Assembly: GCF_019733465.1 (NCBI RefSeq)
Contig: NZ_JACVQL010000053.1
Coordinates: 1-42,224 of the forward strand
DNA from: Actinotalea ferrariae
GTDB lineage: Bacteria > Actinomycetota > Actinomycetes > Actinomycetales > Cellulomonadaceae
Length of the DNA: 42,224 nucleotides
Direction of reading: 5' to 3'
The notes under the pieces were generated by a model. The model made no database searches and was not told the origin of the DNA. It saw nothing but the letters and a program-made list of their open reading frames with translations. A program made the translations under genes and the position numbers. This document shows, in pieces, positions 18,741 to 26,737 of this stretch (position 1 is the stretch's first letter; each line of letters opens with the position of its first letter).

Positions 18741-20266
18741 GCGTTCACCCTGATCCGTGGGTCGAGGCCGGCGTAGACGAGGTCTGCGACGAGGTTGGCG
18801 AGCACGGCGACCGTGCCGGTGACGATGAAGAAGCCCATCACCGGGTACGGGTCGTCACCGTTGAGCGCGGTGATGAACATGTTCCCCATGCCGGTCCAGC
18901 CGAAGATGCGCTCGGTGATGACTGCACCGCTGAGGATCGCCGCGATGTCGAGCGGGATGATCGTCGCAAGCGGGATCAGAGCGTTGCGGAAGGCGTGGCG
19001 CATCACGACCGTGCGCTCGGTGAGGCCCTTGGCGCGCGCGGTGCGGATGTAGTCCTGGTTGAGTACCTCGAGCAGGCTGCCGCGCGAGTAGCGGGTGTAG
19101 CTCGCGAACGAGATCAGCAGGAGCGACGTCGTCGGCAGGATGAGGTGCGTGTACTGGTCGAGCGTCTCGACCCAGAAGTCGCCGTTGAGGCCGGGCGTCG
19201 CCGCACCGATCGTCGCGATCGGCCGGTTGTCGCTGTAGTCCGAATAGATTCGCCAGACCTGCATGACGCGGTCGGCAAAGATGAGCAGCGCCACACCGAC
19301 GGCCGTGAGGGCCGCTGTGCGGATGGACTGGGCGCGGTCAGGCCCGCCGAACGCCCACCCGACGACGGCGGCGACGGCGAGCGTGACGGTGAGCAGGCCC
19401 AGGATTAGCCAGGTGGTCGCGTAGGGGAAGACGTACTGGAGCGGTAGCCAGAGAGCGACGCCGATCGCAACGACGGTGACCGCCGAATACAGGGCGCGCC
19501 GGTTCCGCAGCCCCGTGCTCAGCACGGTCACGCCGAACGCGATGGCCAAGCCGGTGACGGCGATGAGTACCGGGCCGAGGCTGGGGTCGAGGAACCAGCC
19601 GGTCGACGAGACGAACCAGAGGACCGCTGCCGTCGCGGCGGTCGCCACGGCGAACGTGATGAGGCGACGCCTGACCTCCCCGCCGACCAGCGCGGACCAC
19701 ACGAGTCCGGCGACGAGCGAGATGCCGATCAGCCCCCAGAGCCCGATGGTCGGGTCCCGCAGGAAGTCGTTGAAGCCGATGGCGCCCCACTGCTTGAGCA
19801 GCACGGCGACCCAGAACGTCGGCAGCGAGTACAGGAGGAACGACGCGAAGGTGATCGAGTAGTCGAAGCCCGTGTACTGGCGCAACGCGCTCGCGATGCC
19901 GACGGTGACGCCGGTGATGATGGCGAGCAGCGTCGCGACGACGACGAGGCGCAGCGTGACGCCGACCGCGCCGGCGAGCATGTCCGTCACCTCGCGGTTG
20001 GTCCGCCAGCTCTCGCCGAGCGTGCCTTGGCCCCACAGGAAGCCCGCGAGCCCCTTGAGCCACAGGAAGTAGCGCAGCACCGGCGGGGTGTCGAGGTTGA
20101 GCAGCCGCGTGCGCTGCTCCATCTGGGCCTCGCGGTTGATCTGACTGCTCTCGCGCAGCTCCTCGAGAGGATCCGTCGCGAAGTCGACGAGCATGAAGAA
20201 GACGAAGGTCGACGCGAGCAGCACGACCGCTGCCGAGGCGAGTCGCCTCACGAGGAAGGTGAGCAT
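18737..20266 (-). CDS. Peptide ABC transporter permease (DppB type) with extra membrane block
   Basis: A 509-residue permease, against about 310-340 for ordinary DppB. Residues 1-165 and 370-509 follow the family: LTFLVRRLASAAVVLL at the start, GTLGESWRTNREV, the coupling loop DYIRTARAKGLTERTVVMRHAFRNAL (405-430) and GADLVYAGLDPRIRV-like end. Residues about 170-345 are an insertion with roughly six hydrophobic helices. ATG 20266 is preferred to TTG 20278; neither has a strong ribosome site. It forms an ATGA overlap with dppC and follows the binding-protein gene after 200 bases with a hairpin between. Confidence 0.92.
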   Translation of the reverse strand: MLTFLVRRLASAAVVLLASTFVFFMLVDFATDPLEELRESSQINREAQMEQRTRLLNLDTPPVLRYFLWLKGLAGFLWGQGTLGESWRTNREVTDMLAGAVGVTLRLVVVATLLAIITGVTVGIASALRQYTGFDYSITFASFLLYSLPTFWVAVLLKQWGAIGFNDFLRDPTIGLWGLIGISLVAGLVWSALVGGEVRRRLITFAVATAATAAVLWFVSSTGWFLDPSLGPVLIAVTGLAIAFGVTVLSTGLRNRRALYSAVTVVAIGVALWLPLQYVFPYATTWLILGLLTVTLAVAAVVGWAFGGPDRAQSIRTAALTAVGVALLIFADRVMQVWRIYSDYSDNRPIATIGAATPGLNGDFWVETLDQYTHLILPTTSLLLISFASYTRYSRGSLLEVLNQDYIRTARAKGLTERTVVMRHAFRNALIPLATIIPLDIAAILSGAVITERIFGWTGMGNMFITALNGDDPYPVMGFFIVTGTVAVLANLVADLVYAGLDPRIRVNA

Positions 20267-20392
20267 CGGATCCGTCAAACCTCGCTTGAGGAAGGGGGAG
20301 GCGCGCAGAACGCAGGAATACTACCGGCGGGTAACCGATGGCCCGTCCGCCGTCGTCGTACGACCAGTCTGAGGCCCTGGCCAGGCCTGACG

Positions 20393-20432
20393 CACCCGGG
20401 GACGCCGGGACAGGTGTCCCGGCGCCCCCGGT
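20393..20432 (-). terminator. Hairpin between binding-protein and permease genes
   Basis: CGCCGGGACA and TGTCCCGGCG form a 10-base perfect stem with a 2-base loop at 20403-20424, extended outward by CCGGGG/CCCCGG with a bulge. Placed about 40 bases after the binding-protein stop and before the permeases, it fits a partial terminator or mRNA-stabilising hairpin that keeps binding-protein levels high. Confidence 0.65.
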
Positions 20433-20467
20433 GCTGCTCGGCGACCCGAGGGCCGCTCAGGGTGAGG

Positions 20468-22300
20468 TCAGCCCTCCTCGGACTCCTGGACCGCGCTCTC
20501 GCTCGGGTCCCACTCCCAGAAGTTCCAGAAGACGCTCGGCGACAGGACGCCGTTCTTCACGCCCGAGACCGTGTCGCGGTTCGCGACGACGCCCGGGAAC
20601 TGGAAGATCGTGACGCCGAACCCGTCGGCCCACAGCTCGGCCTCGATCTCGCCGAGGATGCGCAGCTGGTCCTCCTCCTCGAAGGTCGTCTCGAGCTCGT
20701 CATAGAGCTCGTCGACCTTCTCGTTGGCGTAGCCGCTGTAGTTGTTACCACCGTCGGAACGGAAGTTCGCGGCCGACTCGCTGATGCCCAGCGAGGTGGA
20801 CTGCCAGCCGAACAGCGCGGCGTCGTAGGTGCCGCTGCCGAGGAGCGACCCCCAGTTGTCGTCGCCGCCGTCGATGAGGTTGAACCCGGCGTCGCCGACC
20901 GACTCGGCGAACAGCTGGTACTCGGCGGCACGACGGGCGTTCGACTTGCCGTAGAGCAGCGTGACGTCGATCGGCGTCGTGACGCCGGCCTCGGCCAGGA
21001 GCGCCTTGGCGCCCTCGATGTCGACCTCGTCGTACACGTCCGAGCCGTTGGACGCGACGATGTCGTCGTAGCCCGGCGAGCCGGGCACGCGGGTCTGCGA
21101 GTTGCGGATCTCCGCGTCGGGGTTGAGCGGCTGGATGATCTTGTCGATGACCTCCTGGCGCGGGATCGCCATAAGGAACGCCTGACGCACCATGCGCGCC
21201 TTCTCGGCGTCACCGCCGTAGGTGGCCGGGTCGAACGGGCCACCGTTGTTGAACGTCAGGTCGATGTGCTCGTAGGTGCCCTCGCTGCCCGTCTGGACCG
21301 TCACGCCCTCAACGCCCTCGAGCGCCGTGATGACGTCAGCCGTCGCCTGCGGGTTGATGATGTCCAGCTCACCGTTCTGGAGAGCCTGGACCTGGGCCAT
21401 CGGGTCCTCGTTGTACCGGACCGTGATGGTCTCGACCTTGGGCTCGAGGTCGCCCTGGTAGTTCTCGTTTGCCGTGAGCGTGATGTACGCGTCGTCGGCC
21501 GAGAGCTCCGAGATGACGTAGGGGCCCGAGGCGAGGTACAGGCTCGGGTCATCCGGGAGATCCGTGAAGTCGAAGGCCGAGTTCCAGACGTCGGCGATCG
21601 GCTTGAGGGTCTCGGTGTCGCCCTCCTGGATCGCCGTGATGAGCGCGTCCTTGGCCTCCTCCGCGTCCTCGATGTCGAGCGCCTGCTGCGCGACGACGTG
21701 CGCCGGCACCGTCGGGGCGGCCAGGGCGACCTCCCAGTCGACGAACGGGGCGTCGTAGACCAGCGTGATCGACTTGCCGTCGTCGTCGATCTCCGGGACC
21801 TCGGTCACGTTCGACAGGCCGCCACCGAGGGCCGCCGCGTCGAAGTAGAGGTTCTCGTGCTCGATGATCGCGCCGGTCTCCTCGTCGTAGGTGACCTCGC
21901 CCTCGTTGTACTTGCCCGAGTCGGCGACCCACTGGAGCAGCAGGTCAGCGGCGTCGACCGGCACCTCGTCGGACCACTGCGTGTCCTCGGCGATCGTGTA
22001 CTTCACCGTCAGCGGGTCGTCGGAGAGCTTCTCGATCGTCCCGTAGCTCTCGTCCTTCACCAGCGCCGGCTCGTTGTTGTAGTACTGGAACGACCCGACC
22101 GTCAGGTACTTGATGACCGCGTTCGCGGTCGCGTTCCCGTTCGACGTCGACTCGTTGTACGAGAAGAAGGGCTGGTTCCAGCCGACCGTGAGGCGGGTGT
22201 CCTCCTCGATCGCGGACTGGGTGGGCGTCGCGCACGCAGACAGCACCAGGGCGCCTGTTGCGACGAGAGCGCCCGCGGCGCCGATTCGCCTGATTCTCAC
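20468..22300 (-). CDS. Peptide ABC transporter substrate-binding lipoprotein
   Basis: A 610-residue family 5 extracellular solute-binding protein (DppA/OppA type). The GTG at 22300 is supported by AGGAGG about 5 bases upstream and by a lipoprotein signal peptide with lipobox LSAC (Cys23). Mature motifs include LTVGWNQPFFSYNE, the DPLTVKYTIAEDTQWSDEVPV start of the conserved core, and RQAFLMAIPRQEVIDKI. It is anchored outside and delivers ligand to the DppBC-type permeases. It is the first gene of the cluster; regulation would be exerted from 22301-22718. Confidence 0.95.
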   Translation of the reverse strand: MRIRRIGAAGALVATGALVLSACATPTQSAIEEDTRLTVGWNQPFFSYNESTSNGNATANAVIKYLTVGSFQYYNNEPALVKDESYGTIEKLSDDPLTVKYTIAEDTQWSDEVPVDAADLLLQWVADSGKYNEGEVTYDEETGAIIEHENLYFDAAALGGGLSNVTEVPEIDDDGKSITLVYDAPFVDWEVALAAPTVPAHVVAQQALDIEDAEEAKDALITAIQEGDTETLKPIADVWNSAFDFTDLPDDPSLYLASGPYVISELSADDAYITLTANENYQGDLEPKVETITVRYNEDPMAQVQALQNGELDIINPQATADVITALEGVEGVTVQTGSEGTYEHIDLTFNNGGPFDPATYGGDAEKARMVRQAFLMAIPRQEVIDKIIQPLNPDAEIRNSQTRVPGSPGYDDIVASNGSDVYDEVDIEGAKALLAEAGVTTPIDVTLLYGKSNARRAAEYQLFAESVGDAGFNLIDGGDDNWGSLLGSGTYDAALFGWQSTSLGISESAANFRSDGGNNYSGYANEKVDELYDELETTFEEEDQLRILGEIEAELWADGFGVTIFQFPGVVANRDTVSGVKNGVLSPSVFWNFWEWDPSESAVQESEEG

Positions 22301-22718
22301 TGTTCCTCCTGACAAGGATGCGGTGCGAGGCCTGTGGGCGGCAGGGGCGCCGGCGGGCCGGCAGCACGAGCGGTCCAGGGCATCCACCATGGATGCGGCG
22401 ACACTACAACTCGAATTTCCGGCATACGGGACGCGTAACAGACTCGGGCGGTGATCGTTACACATTCGATACTGGCTGGTACGTCTCGGATCCTGGGACG
22501 AGGCCCGAGGCGTCGACCGGGTGAGGGCGCAAGGGTCGGCGCACCTGACGACGGAATTCGTCGCCAGGCGGGCATCGCGGCGCTGATCTGCTCCGTCCCT
22601 CGCCGGATGGAGTGCTGGTAGCACGTCGGAGTCAAGAGAAGCACTGGCTGAGACCGGGCGTCTTTCGGACAGCCCTTTCCCTCCGTCGGGGCACCTGGCC
22701 GTGTGACGGCCGCGCCGG
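22301..22718. other. Regulatory gap upstream of the ABC importer
   Basis: 418 bases with no convincing gene. It holds a 7-base inverted repeat with a 3-base spacer (GCATCCA…TGGATGC, 22380-22396), paired GTAAC/GTTAC half-sites 17 bases apart (22435-22461) and an imperfect hairpin at 22544-22568. The lower-GC stretch near 22400-22480 is the likeliest promoter area for the importer; no clear -35/-10 pair is visible. Confidence 0.5.
22544..22568 (-). terminator. Imperfect hairpin downstream of the GNAT gene
   Basis: A 10-base stem with one mismatch around loop GAATT, about 150 bases past the stop of the tandem GNAT gene. It may end its transcript before the ABC promoter. Confidence 0.35.
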
Positions 22719-23843
22719 TCACGCCGACGGTCGGGGCCACTCCCGGTCCAGCACGGCGAAGACGAGCTCGGTGGACGGCTGCCCGTCGAGCAGGTCGTTC
22801 TCGACGAGCCGCGCCTCGTGGCGCATTCCCAGCCGCAGGCACACACGCTCGGAGGCCTCGTTGCGCTCGTCGAGTCGCGCAAAGACGCGGTGGGCCGCGA
22901 GCCGGTCGAAGGCGAGCCCGACCGCCGCCGCGGCCGCCTCGGTCGCGTAGCCCCGGCCCGCCGCATCCGGGTGGAAGGCGTAACCCACCTCGACCTGGCC
23001 TGCGGCCCATCCCCGTGAGATGAGGACCACCTCCCCCAGCACGCCGGGCGCGTCACGACGCTCGACCAGGAGCACGAGGGCGTCGTCGGTCTCGGCGAAG
23101 GGCGCGGTGGACCACGCGGCGAGCTTCGCCGTCGCCACCTCGCGGGTCCAGGCGTCCTGGTACAGGAACCGGGTCACGTCCGGCCGCGAGCGGTACGCGA
23201 GCACGGCGTCGACGTCGTGAGGCGTCGGGCGGCGCAGCACCAGCCGCTCGGTGCGGACCGGCAGGGGCAGCGTGGGCACGAGGTCCGTCGACGTCCGCGG
23301 CGGGCGCTCGAGCGGCGGCACGGGCGTCGTCGTCGCGCCCGCCCAGTCCGTCCGGAGGAGCGCGTACCCGGCGGCGCCGAGCGGAGGACCGTCCGGACGC
23401 GGCCACGCCTGGCGGTAGAAGGACTCGTGGACGAACCCAGCCCGCGCGAACGCGCGTCGCATGGGCAGGTTGTCCTCCCGCGTCGTGCCCTCGAGCCGGT
23501 GCACCCGGGGCATCGTCGTGAAGACGACGTCGGCGAGCGCTCGGAGGGCGGGCGCGGCGAGCCCGGTGCCGCGGTGCTCCGCGGCGAGCCGGAGGTCGAG
23601 GACCGGCCCGTCGTCGGTCAGGTCGTGCAGCACGACGACACCGACGCGCCTCCTCCCGCGCGCCTCGACCCACCACGCGGCCCGGTCCGGCGGGTCGTAC
23701 GCGCCAGCCTCGATGCGGGCGTCGGCCTCGTCCTCGGTGAGGCGCTCCCCGACGTGGAACGGGAAGTCGCTCGCGGCGAGGAAGGCGACGAGCTCCGCAC
23801 GGTCGGCGCCGCGGGCGTCGAGGGGTCGCAGCGTGACGGTCAC
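22719..23843 (-). CDS. Tandem-domain GNAT acetyltransferase
   Basis: A 374-residue cytoplasmic protein with two GNAT folds. The N-terminal half has LRLAAEHRGTGLAAPALRAL (acetyl-CoA site) and REDNLPMRRAFARAGFV. The C-terminal half has RTERLVLRRPTPHDVDAV, VEVGYAFHPDAAGRGYATEAAAAAV and NEASERVCLRLGMRHEA, the RimJ/RimL-like pattern. The second domain resembles N-terminal or small-molecule acetyltransferases; the acceptor is unknown. It ends 419 bases from the ABC importer and starts 57 bases after the small gene upstream. Confidence 0.9.
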   Translation of the reverse strand: MTVTLRPLDARGADRAELVAFLAASDFPFHVGERLTEDEADARIEAGAYDPPDRAAWWVEARGRRRVGVVVLHDLTDDGPVLDLRLAAEHRGTGLAAPALRALADVVFTTMPRVHRLEGTTREDNLPMRRAFARAGFVHESFYRQAWPRPDGPPLGAAGYALLRTDWAGATTTPVPPLERPPRTSTDLVPTLPLPVRTERLVLRRPTPHDVDAVLAYRSRPDVTRFLYQDAWTREVATAKLAAWSTAPFAETDDALVLLVERRDAPGVLGEVVLISRGWAAGQVEVGYAFHPDAAGRGYATEAAAAAVGLAFDRLAAHRVFARLDERNEASERVCLRLGMRHEARLVENDLLDGQPSTELVFAVLDREWPRPSA

Positions 23844-23899
23844 GGGACGAGAGTAGGTCGGCGTCGTCCGCCGCTCGCCGTCCCCTCGCTGCGCGCCCT

Positions 23900-24145
23900 C
23901 TACGCGTCGAGGGCTGTCACGCTCGACCCGGGGCTCAGCCGGTCGGCGACCCGCTGAGCGGTCGCGAGCGCCGCGTCACGCGAGTCGGCGTCGACGTGGA
24001 GCGTGAAGTCCACGCCGCCGTCGTCCGTGCGGAGCGCGTGCTCGACGGTGACGCCCTCCTCGTCGGCGACGGCCTCGTCGAGCGGCGACACGTCGCCGAG
24101 CCACGAGCTGGTCTGTGCGGTGCCGGAGATGCGGTAGGTCGTCAT
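23900..24145 (-). CDS. Small protein of unknown function
   Basis: An 81-residue acidic soluble protein. It begins TTYRISGTAQTSSWLG and contains a DFTLHVDADSRDAALATAQRVADRL stretch, suggesting a β-strand followed by an amphipathic helix. No cysteines, signal peptide or known motif. ATG 24145 is used because homolog-like composition begins there; an in-frame upstream start would run into the methyltransferase end. It lies between the methyltransferase and the GNAT on the same strand, 47 bases after the former. Unrecognised. Confidence 0.65.
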   Translation of the reverse strand: MTTYRISGTAQTSSWLGDVSPLDEAVADEEGVTVEHALRTDDGGVDFTLHVDADSRDAALATAQRVADRLSPGSSVTALDA

Positions 24146-24192
24146 CCCCCGATGATGCGCGGGGTCGGTCCGGCGTTCCACCGCTGGGGACC

Positions 24193-24924
24193 TCACGTGG
24201 TCGAGCGGTGGGCGACGAGCACCATCTCCCGCCCGGGCCGGTCCGGGGCGTCGCGGACGTCGTCCACGACGAAGCCGGCACGGTCGAGCGAGCCGACCAG
24301 CTGCTCGAGGGTCCGGAAGCGCAGCGTCGACTCGGAGGTGAGGACGGTCCGCGCGGCGCCCAGGACGTACGTCGAGCGGAAGGAGACGACGTCACCCGCG
24401 ACCTCGGTCACGTCGGTCCACGTCTCGACGCGGCCGACGCCGTCGAGCTCGGTGACGTCGTACGTGCGCTCGCGATCCCACTCGAGCCAGGCGCGACGCT
24501 CGGGCACGCGGCTCTCGAGGACGAGGTGCCCCTCGGGCCGCACGGCCCGCGCCAGACCGTCCAGCGTCGCCGCCCACTCGTCGTCCCCGACGAAGACCTG
24601 CGCCACGTTCCCGGTCATGCTGGCCAGGTCGACCCGGAGCGGCGGGAGGGTCGTCGCGTCGCCGTGCACCCAGCGCACCTGGTGCGCGCACGGCTTGCCG
24701 CGCGCGACGTCGAGCGAGGCCGCGGCGGGGTCGACACCGACGACCTCGATCCCGCGCGATGCGAGCAGGCACGCGAACGTGCCCGTCCCGCAGCCGACGT
24801 CGAGCACCGAGCGGGCGCCGAGCTCCTCGACGAGGGCGACGTAGTGGTCGAGGTCGCTGCGGTCCGGGTCGAGCGGGTCGTAGAGCGGTGCGAGGCGGGG
24901 ATCGGCGAAGGCGGCGTCGGGCAC
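24193..24924 (-). CDS. Class I SAM-dependent methyltransferase
   Basis: A 243-residue cytoplasmic enzyme with motif I SVLDVGCGTGTFACLLA (about 39-55), acidic motif II VVGVDPAAA and HGDATTLP. These form the SAM-binding site. The C-terminal half, with LRFRTLEQLVGSLDRAGFVVDDV, is typical of small-molecule methyltransferases of the Methyltransf_25/11 type. The acceptor substrate cannot be predicted. Divergent from the DUF952 gene. Confidence 0.88.
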   Translation of the reverse strand: MPDAAFADPRLAPLYDPLDPDRSDLDHYVALVEELGARSVLDVGCGTGTFACLLASRGIEVVGVDPAAASLDVARGKPCAHQVRWVHGDATTLPPLRVDLASMTGNVAQVFVGDDEWAATLDGLARAVRPEGHLVLESRVPERRAWLEWDRERTYDVTELDGVGRVETWTDVTEVAGDVVSFRSTYVLGAARTVLTSESTLRFRTLEQLVGSLDRAGFVVDDVRDAPDRPGREMVLVAHRSTT

Positions 24925-25032
24925 GTCCCGAGGCTAGGCAGACGTCGCCCCGCGAGGCGATCGAGTTCGCTGCCCTGCCCGCGCCCGCCTGCGCTGAGAC
25001 CGAGCCGGCCGACTGAGGGGTTGTATGCCGGC

Positions 25033-25380
25033 ATGGCGATCTTCCATCTGGCGCACCGCGAGGACTGGGACGCGGCAGCGGTGCGCGGCTCGTACGAGGT
25101 CTCGACCCGCGGCGCCGAGCTGGCGGACGTGGGGTTCATCCACGCCTCGTACGCTCACCAGCTGGGCGCCGTCGCCGAGCTCGTCCACGCCGGTGATCCG
25201 GCCGAGCTCTGCGTGCTGGTGCTCGACCCGGCCGCGATCCGGGCTGCCGGCACGGCGGTCGTGGACGAGGACGGCGGGGACGGAGAGCTCTACCCCCACA
25301 TCTACGGCCCGATCCAGCCGGCGTTCGTCACCGAGGTCCGCCCGGCCGCGTTCGACGCCGACGGTCGCTTCCACTTCTGA
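25033..25380 (+). CDS. DUF952 family protein
   Basis: A 115-residue protein starting MAIFHLAHREDWDAA and continuing GFIHASYAHQL, with ELYPHIYGPI near the end. These three blocks define the DUF952 family, related in fold to ADP-ribosyl transferase-like proteins, of unknown biochemical role. GAGGGG lies 11 bases before the ATG. It converges on ychF with a 25-base gap. Confidence 0.85.
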   Translation: MAIFHLAHREDWDAAAVRGSYEVSTRGAELADVGFIHASYAHQLGAVAELVHAGDPAELCVLVLDPAAIRAAGTAVVDEDGGDGELYPHIYGPIQPAFVTEVRPAAFDADGRFHF

Positions 25381-25405
25381 CACGCCGTCGCGCGAGACCG
25401 CGGGG

Positions 25406-26500
25406 TCAGACGTTGAAACGGAACTCCACGACGTCGCCGTCGGCCATGACGTAGTCCTTGCCCTCGATGCGTGCCTTGCCGGCCGAGCGCGCCGCCGCGA
25501 TCGAGCCGGCGTCGACGAGGTCCTGGAACGAGATGACCTCGGCCTTGATGAAGCCGCGCTCGAAATCGGTGTGGATGACGCCTGCGGCCTGCGGGGCCGT
25601 CCAGCCCTTGCGGATCGTCCACGCGCGGGCCTCCTTCGGCCCGGCCGTGAGGTAGGTCTGCAGGCCGAGGGTGTGGAAGCCGACGCGCGCCAGCTGGTCG
25701 AGCCCGGCCTCGTCCTGCCCCGACTCCGCGAGCATCTCGGCCGCGTCCTCGGGCTCGAGCTCGACGAGCTCCGACTCGAGCTTGGCGTCGAGGAAGATGC
25801 AGTCCGCCGGCGCGACGAGCTCGCGGAGCGACGCCTTCATCGCGTCGTCCGCGAGGCCGGCGTCGTCGGTGTTGAAGACGTAGATGAAGGGCTTGGTCGT
25901 GAGGAGCTGGAGCTCGCGCAGGGCGGCCGGGTCGACGCCGGCCTTCGCGAGGCGGTCCTGGGCTGCGAAGAGGGTGCTGCCCTCGGCGAGGACCTCCTGG
26001 GCACGCTGGGCCGCGGTGAGGACCGCGGCGTCCGTCTTCTTGCCGCGCACCTCCTTCTCGAGGCGCGGGATGGCGCGCTCGACCGTCTGGAGGTCGGCGA
26101 GGACGAGCTCGGTGTTGATGGTCTCGATGTCGTCCGCCGGGTCGATGCGGCCCTCGACGTGCACGACGTCGCTGTCGGCGAAGGCACGCACGACCTGGCA
26201 GATCGCGTCCGCCTCGCGGATGTTCGCGAGGAACTTGTTGCCGAGGCCCTCGCCCTCGCTCGCGCCGCGCACGATGCCGGCGATGTCGACGAAGGACACG
26301 ACGGCGGGGACGATCCGCTCGCTGCTGAAGATGCCCGCGAGGGTCTCGAGACGCGGGTCGGGCAGCGGCACGACCCCGATGTTGGGCTCGATCGTCGCGA
26401 ACGGGTAGTTCGCGGCGAGGACCTGGTTGCGCGTCAGGGCGTTGAAGAGGGTGGACTTGCCGACGTTGGGCAGGCCGACGATGCCGATGGTGAGAGCCAC
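25406..26500 (-). CDS. ychF: Redox-regulated ATPase/GTPase YchF
   Basis: A 364-residue Obg-family P-loop protein that binds ribosomes and hydrolyses ATP in preference to GTP. P-loop GLPNVGKS is at residues 9-16, with FVDIAGIVRGASEGEGLGN as switch II. The TGS-like C-terminus WTIRKGWTAPQAAGVIHTDFERGFIKAEVI completes the fold, with DGDVVEFRFNV as the universal end. GTG 26500 gives the usual family length; the in-frame region beyond is shadow. Divergent from the DUF222-HNH gene. Confidence 0.96.
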   Translation of the reverse strand: MALTIGIVGLPNVGKSTLFNALTRNQVLAANYPFATIEPNIGVVPLPDPRLETLAGIFSSERIVPAVVSFVDIAGIVRGASEGEGLGNKFLANIREADAICQVVRAFADSDVVHVEGRIDPADDIETINTELVLADLQTVERAIPRLEKEVRGKKTDAAVLTAAQRAQEVLAEGSTLFAAQDRLAKAGVDPAALRELQLLTTKPFIYVFNTDDAGLADDAMKASLRELVAPADCIFLDAKLESELVELEPEDAAEMLAESGQDEAGLDQLARVGFHTLGLQTYLTAGPKEARAWTIRKGWTAPQAAGVIHTDFERGFIKAEVISFQDLVDAGSIAAARSAGKARIEGKDYVMADGDVVEFRFNV

Positions 26501-26519
26501 GGGCGACGAGTCTACGGGC

Positions 26520-26591
26520 GGTGGGTGGTGCAGGAGGCCGTGCACGGTCGCGGGTGGCGGGTGGTGCAGCAGGCCGTGCACCGTCGCGGGG
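26520..26591. repeat. 36-base tandem repeat between ychF and the HNH gene
   Basis: Two adjacent 36-base units (26520-26555, 26556-26591) differ at three or four positions; the core is GGGTGGTGCAG…GGCCGTGCAC. It lies in the divergent promoter region. Confidence 0.75.
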
Positions 26592-26702
26592 GCACGCGGT
26601 GCCGTCCGCGCGGCGATGTCACGCGCGCGCTGCTGTGCCCGGGCGGTGCTGTCCACGGGGCGACGACGAGCCGCGCCGCGTGTCAGTGCCTCGCGATAGC
26701 GT

Positions 26703-26718
26703 TCGAACGTCAGTTCGA
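26703..26718. promoter_or_regulatory. LexA SOS box upstream of the HNH gene
   Basis: TCGAAC-GTCA-GTTCGA is a perfect palindrome matching the Gram-positive/actinobacterial LexA consensus (CGAAC-N4-GTTCG). It ends 19 bases before the ATG at 26738, where bound LexA would block transcription. DNA damage should therefore induce this gene and perhaps the overlapping rmuC. Confidence 0.85.
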
Positions 26719-26737
26719 TCCGGCGGAGGAGGTGGTC

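Noticed and set aside
20027-22312. Long plus-strand frame opposite the binding-protein gene
   Set aside because: Val/Arg/Asp-rich shadow; the minus strand carries a full lipoprotein signal and solute-binding motifs.
22435-22461. GTAAC/GTTAC pair as an operator of the ABC importer
   Set aside because: Only five-base arms with a 17-base gap; too weak to call alone, noted within the regulatory gap.
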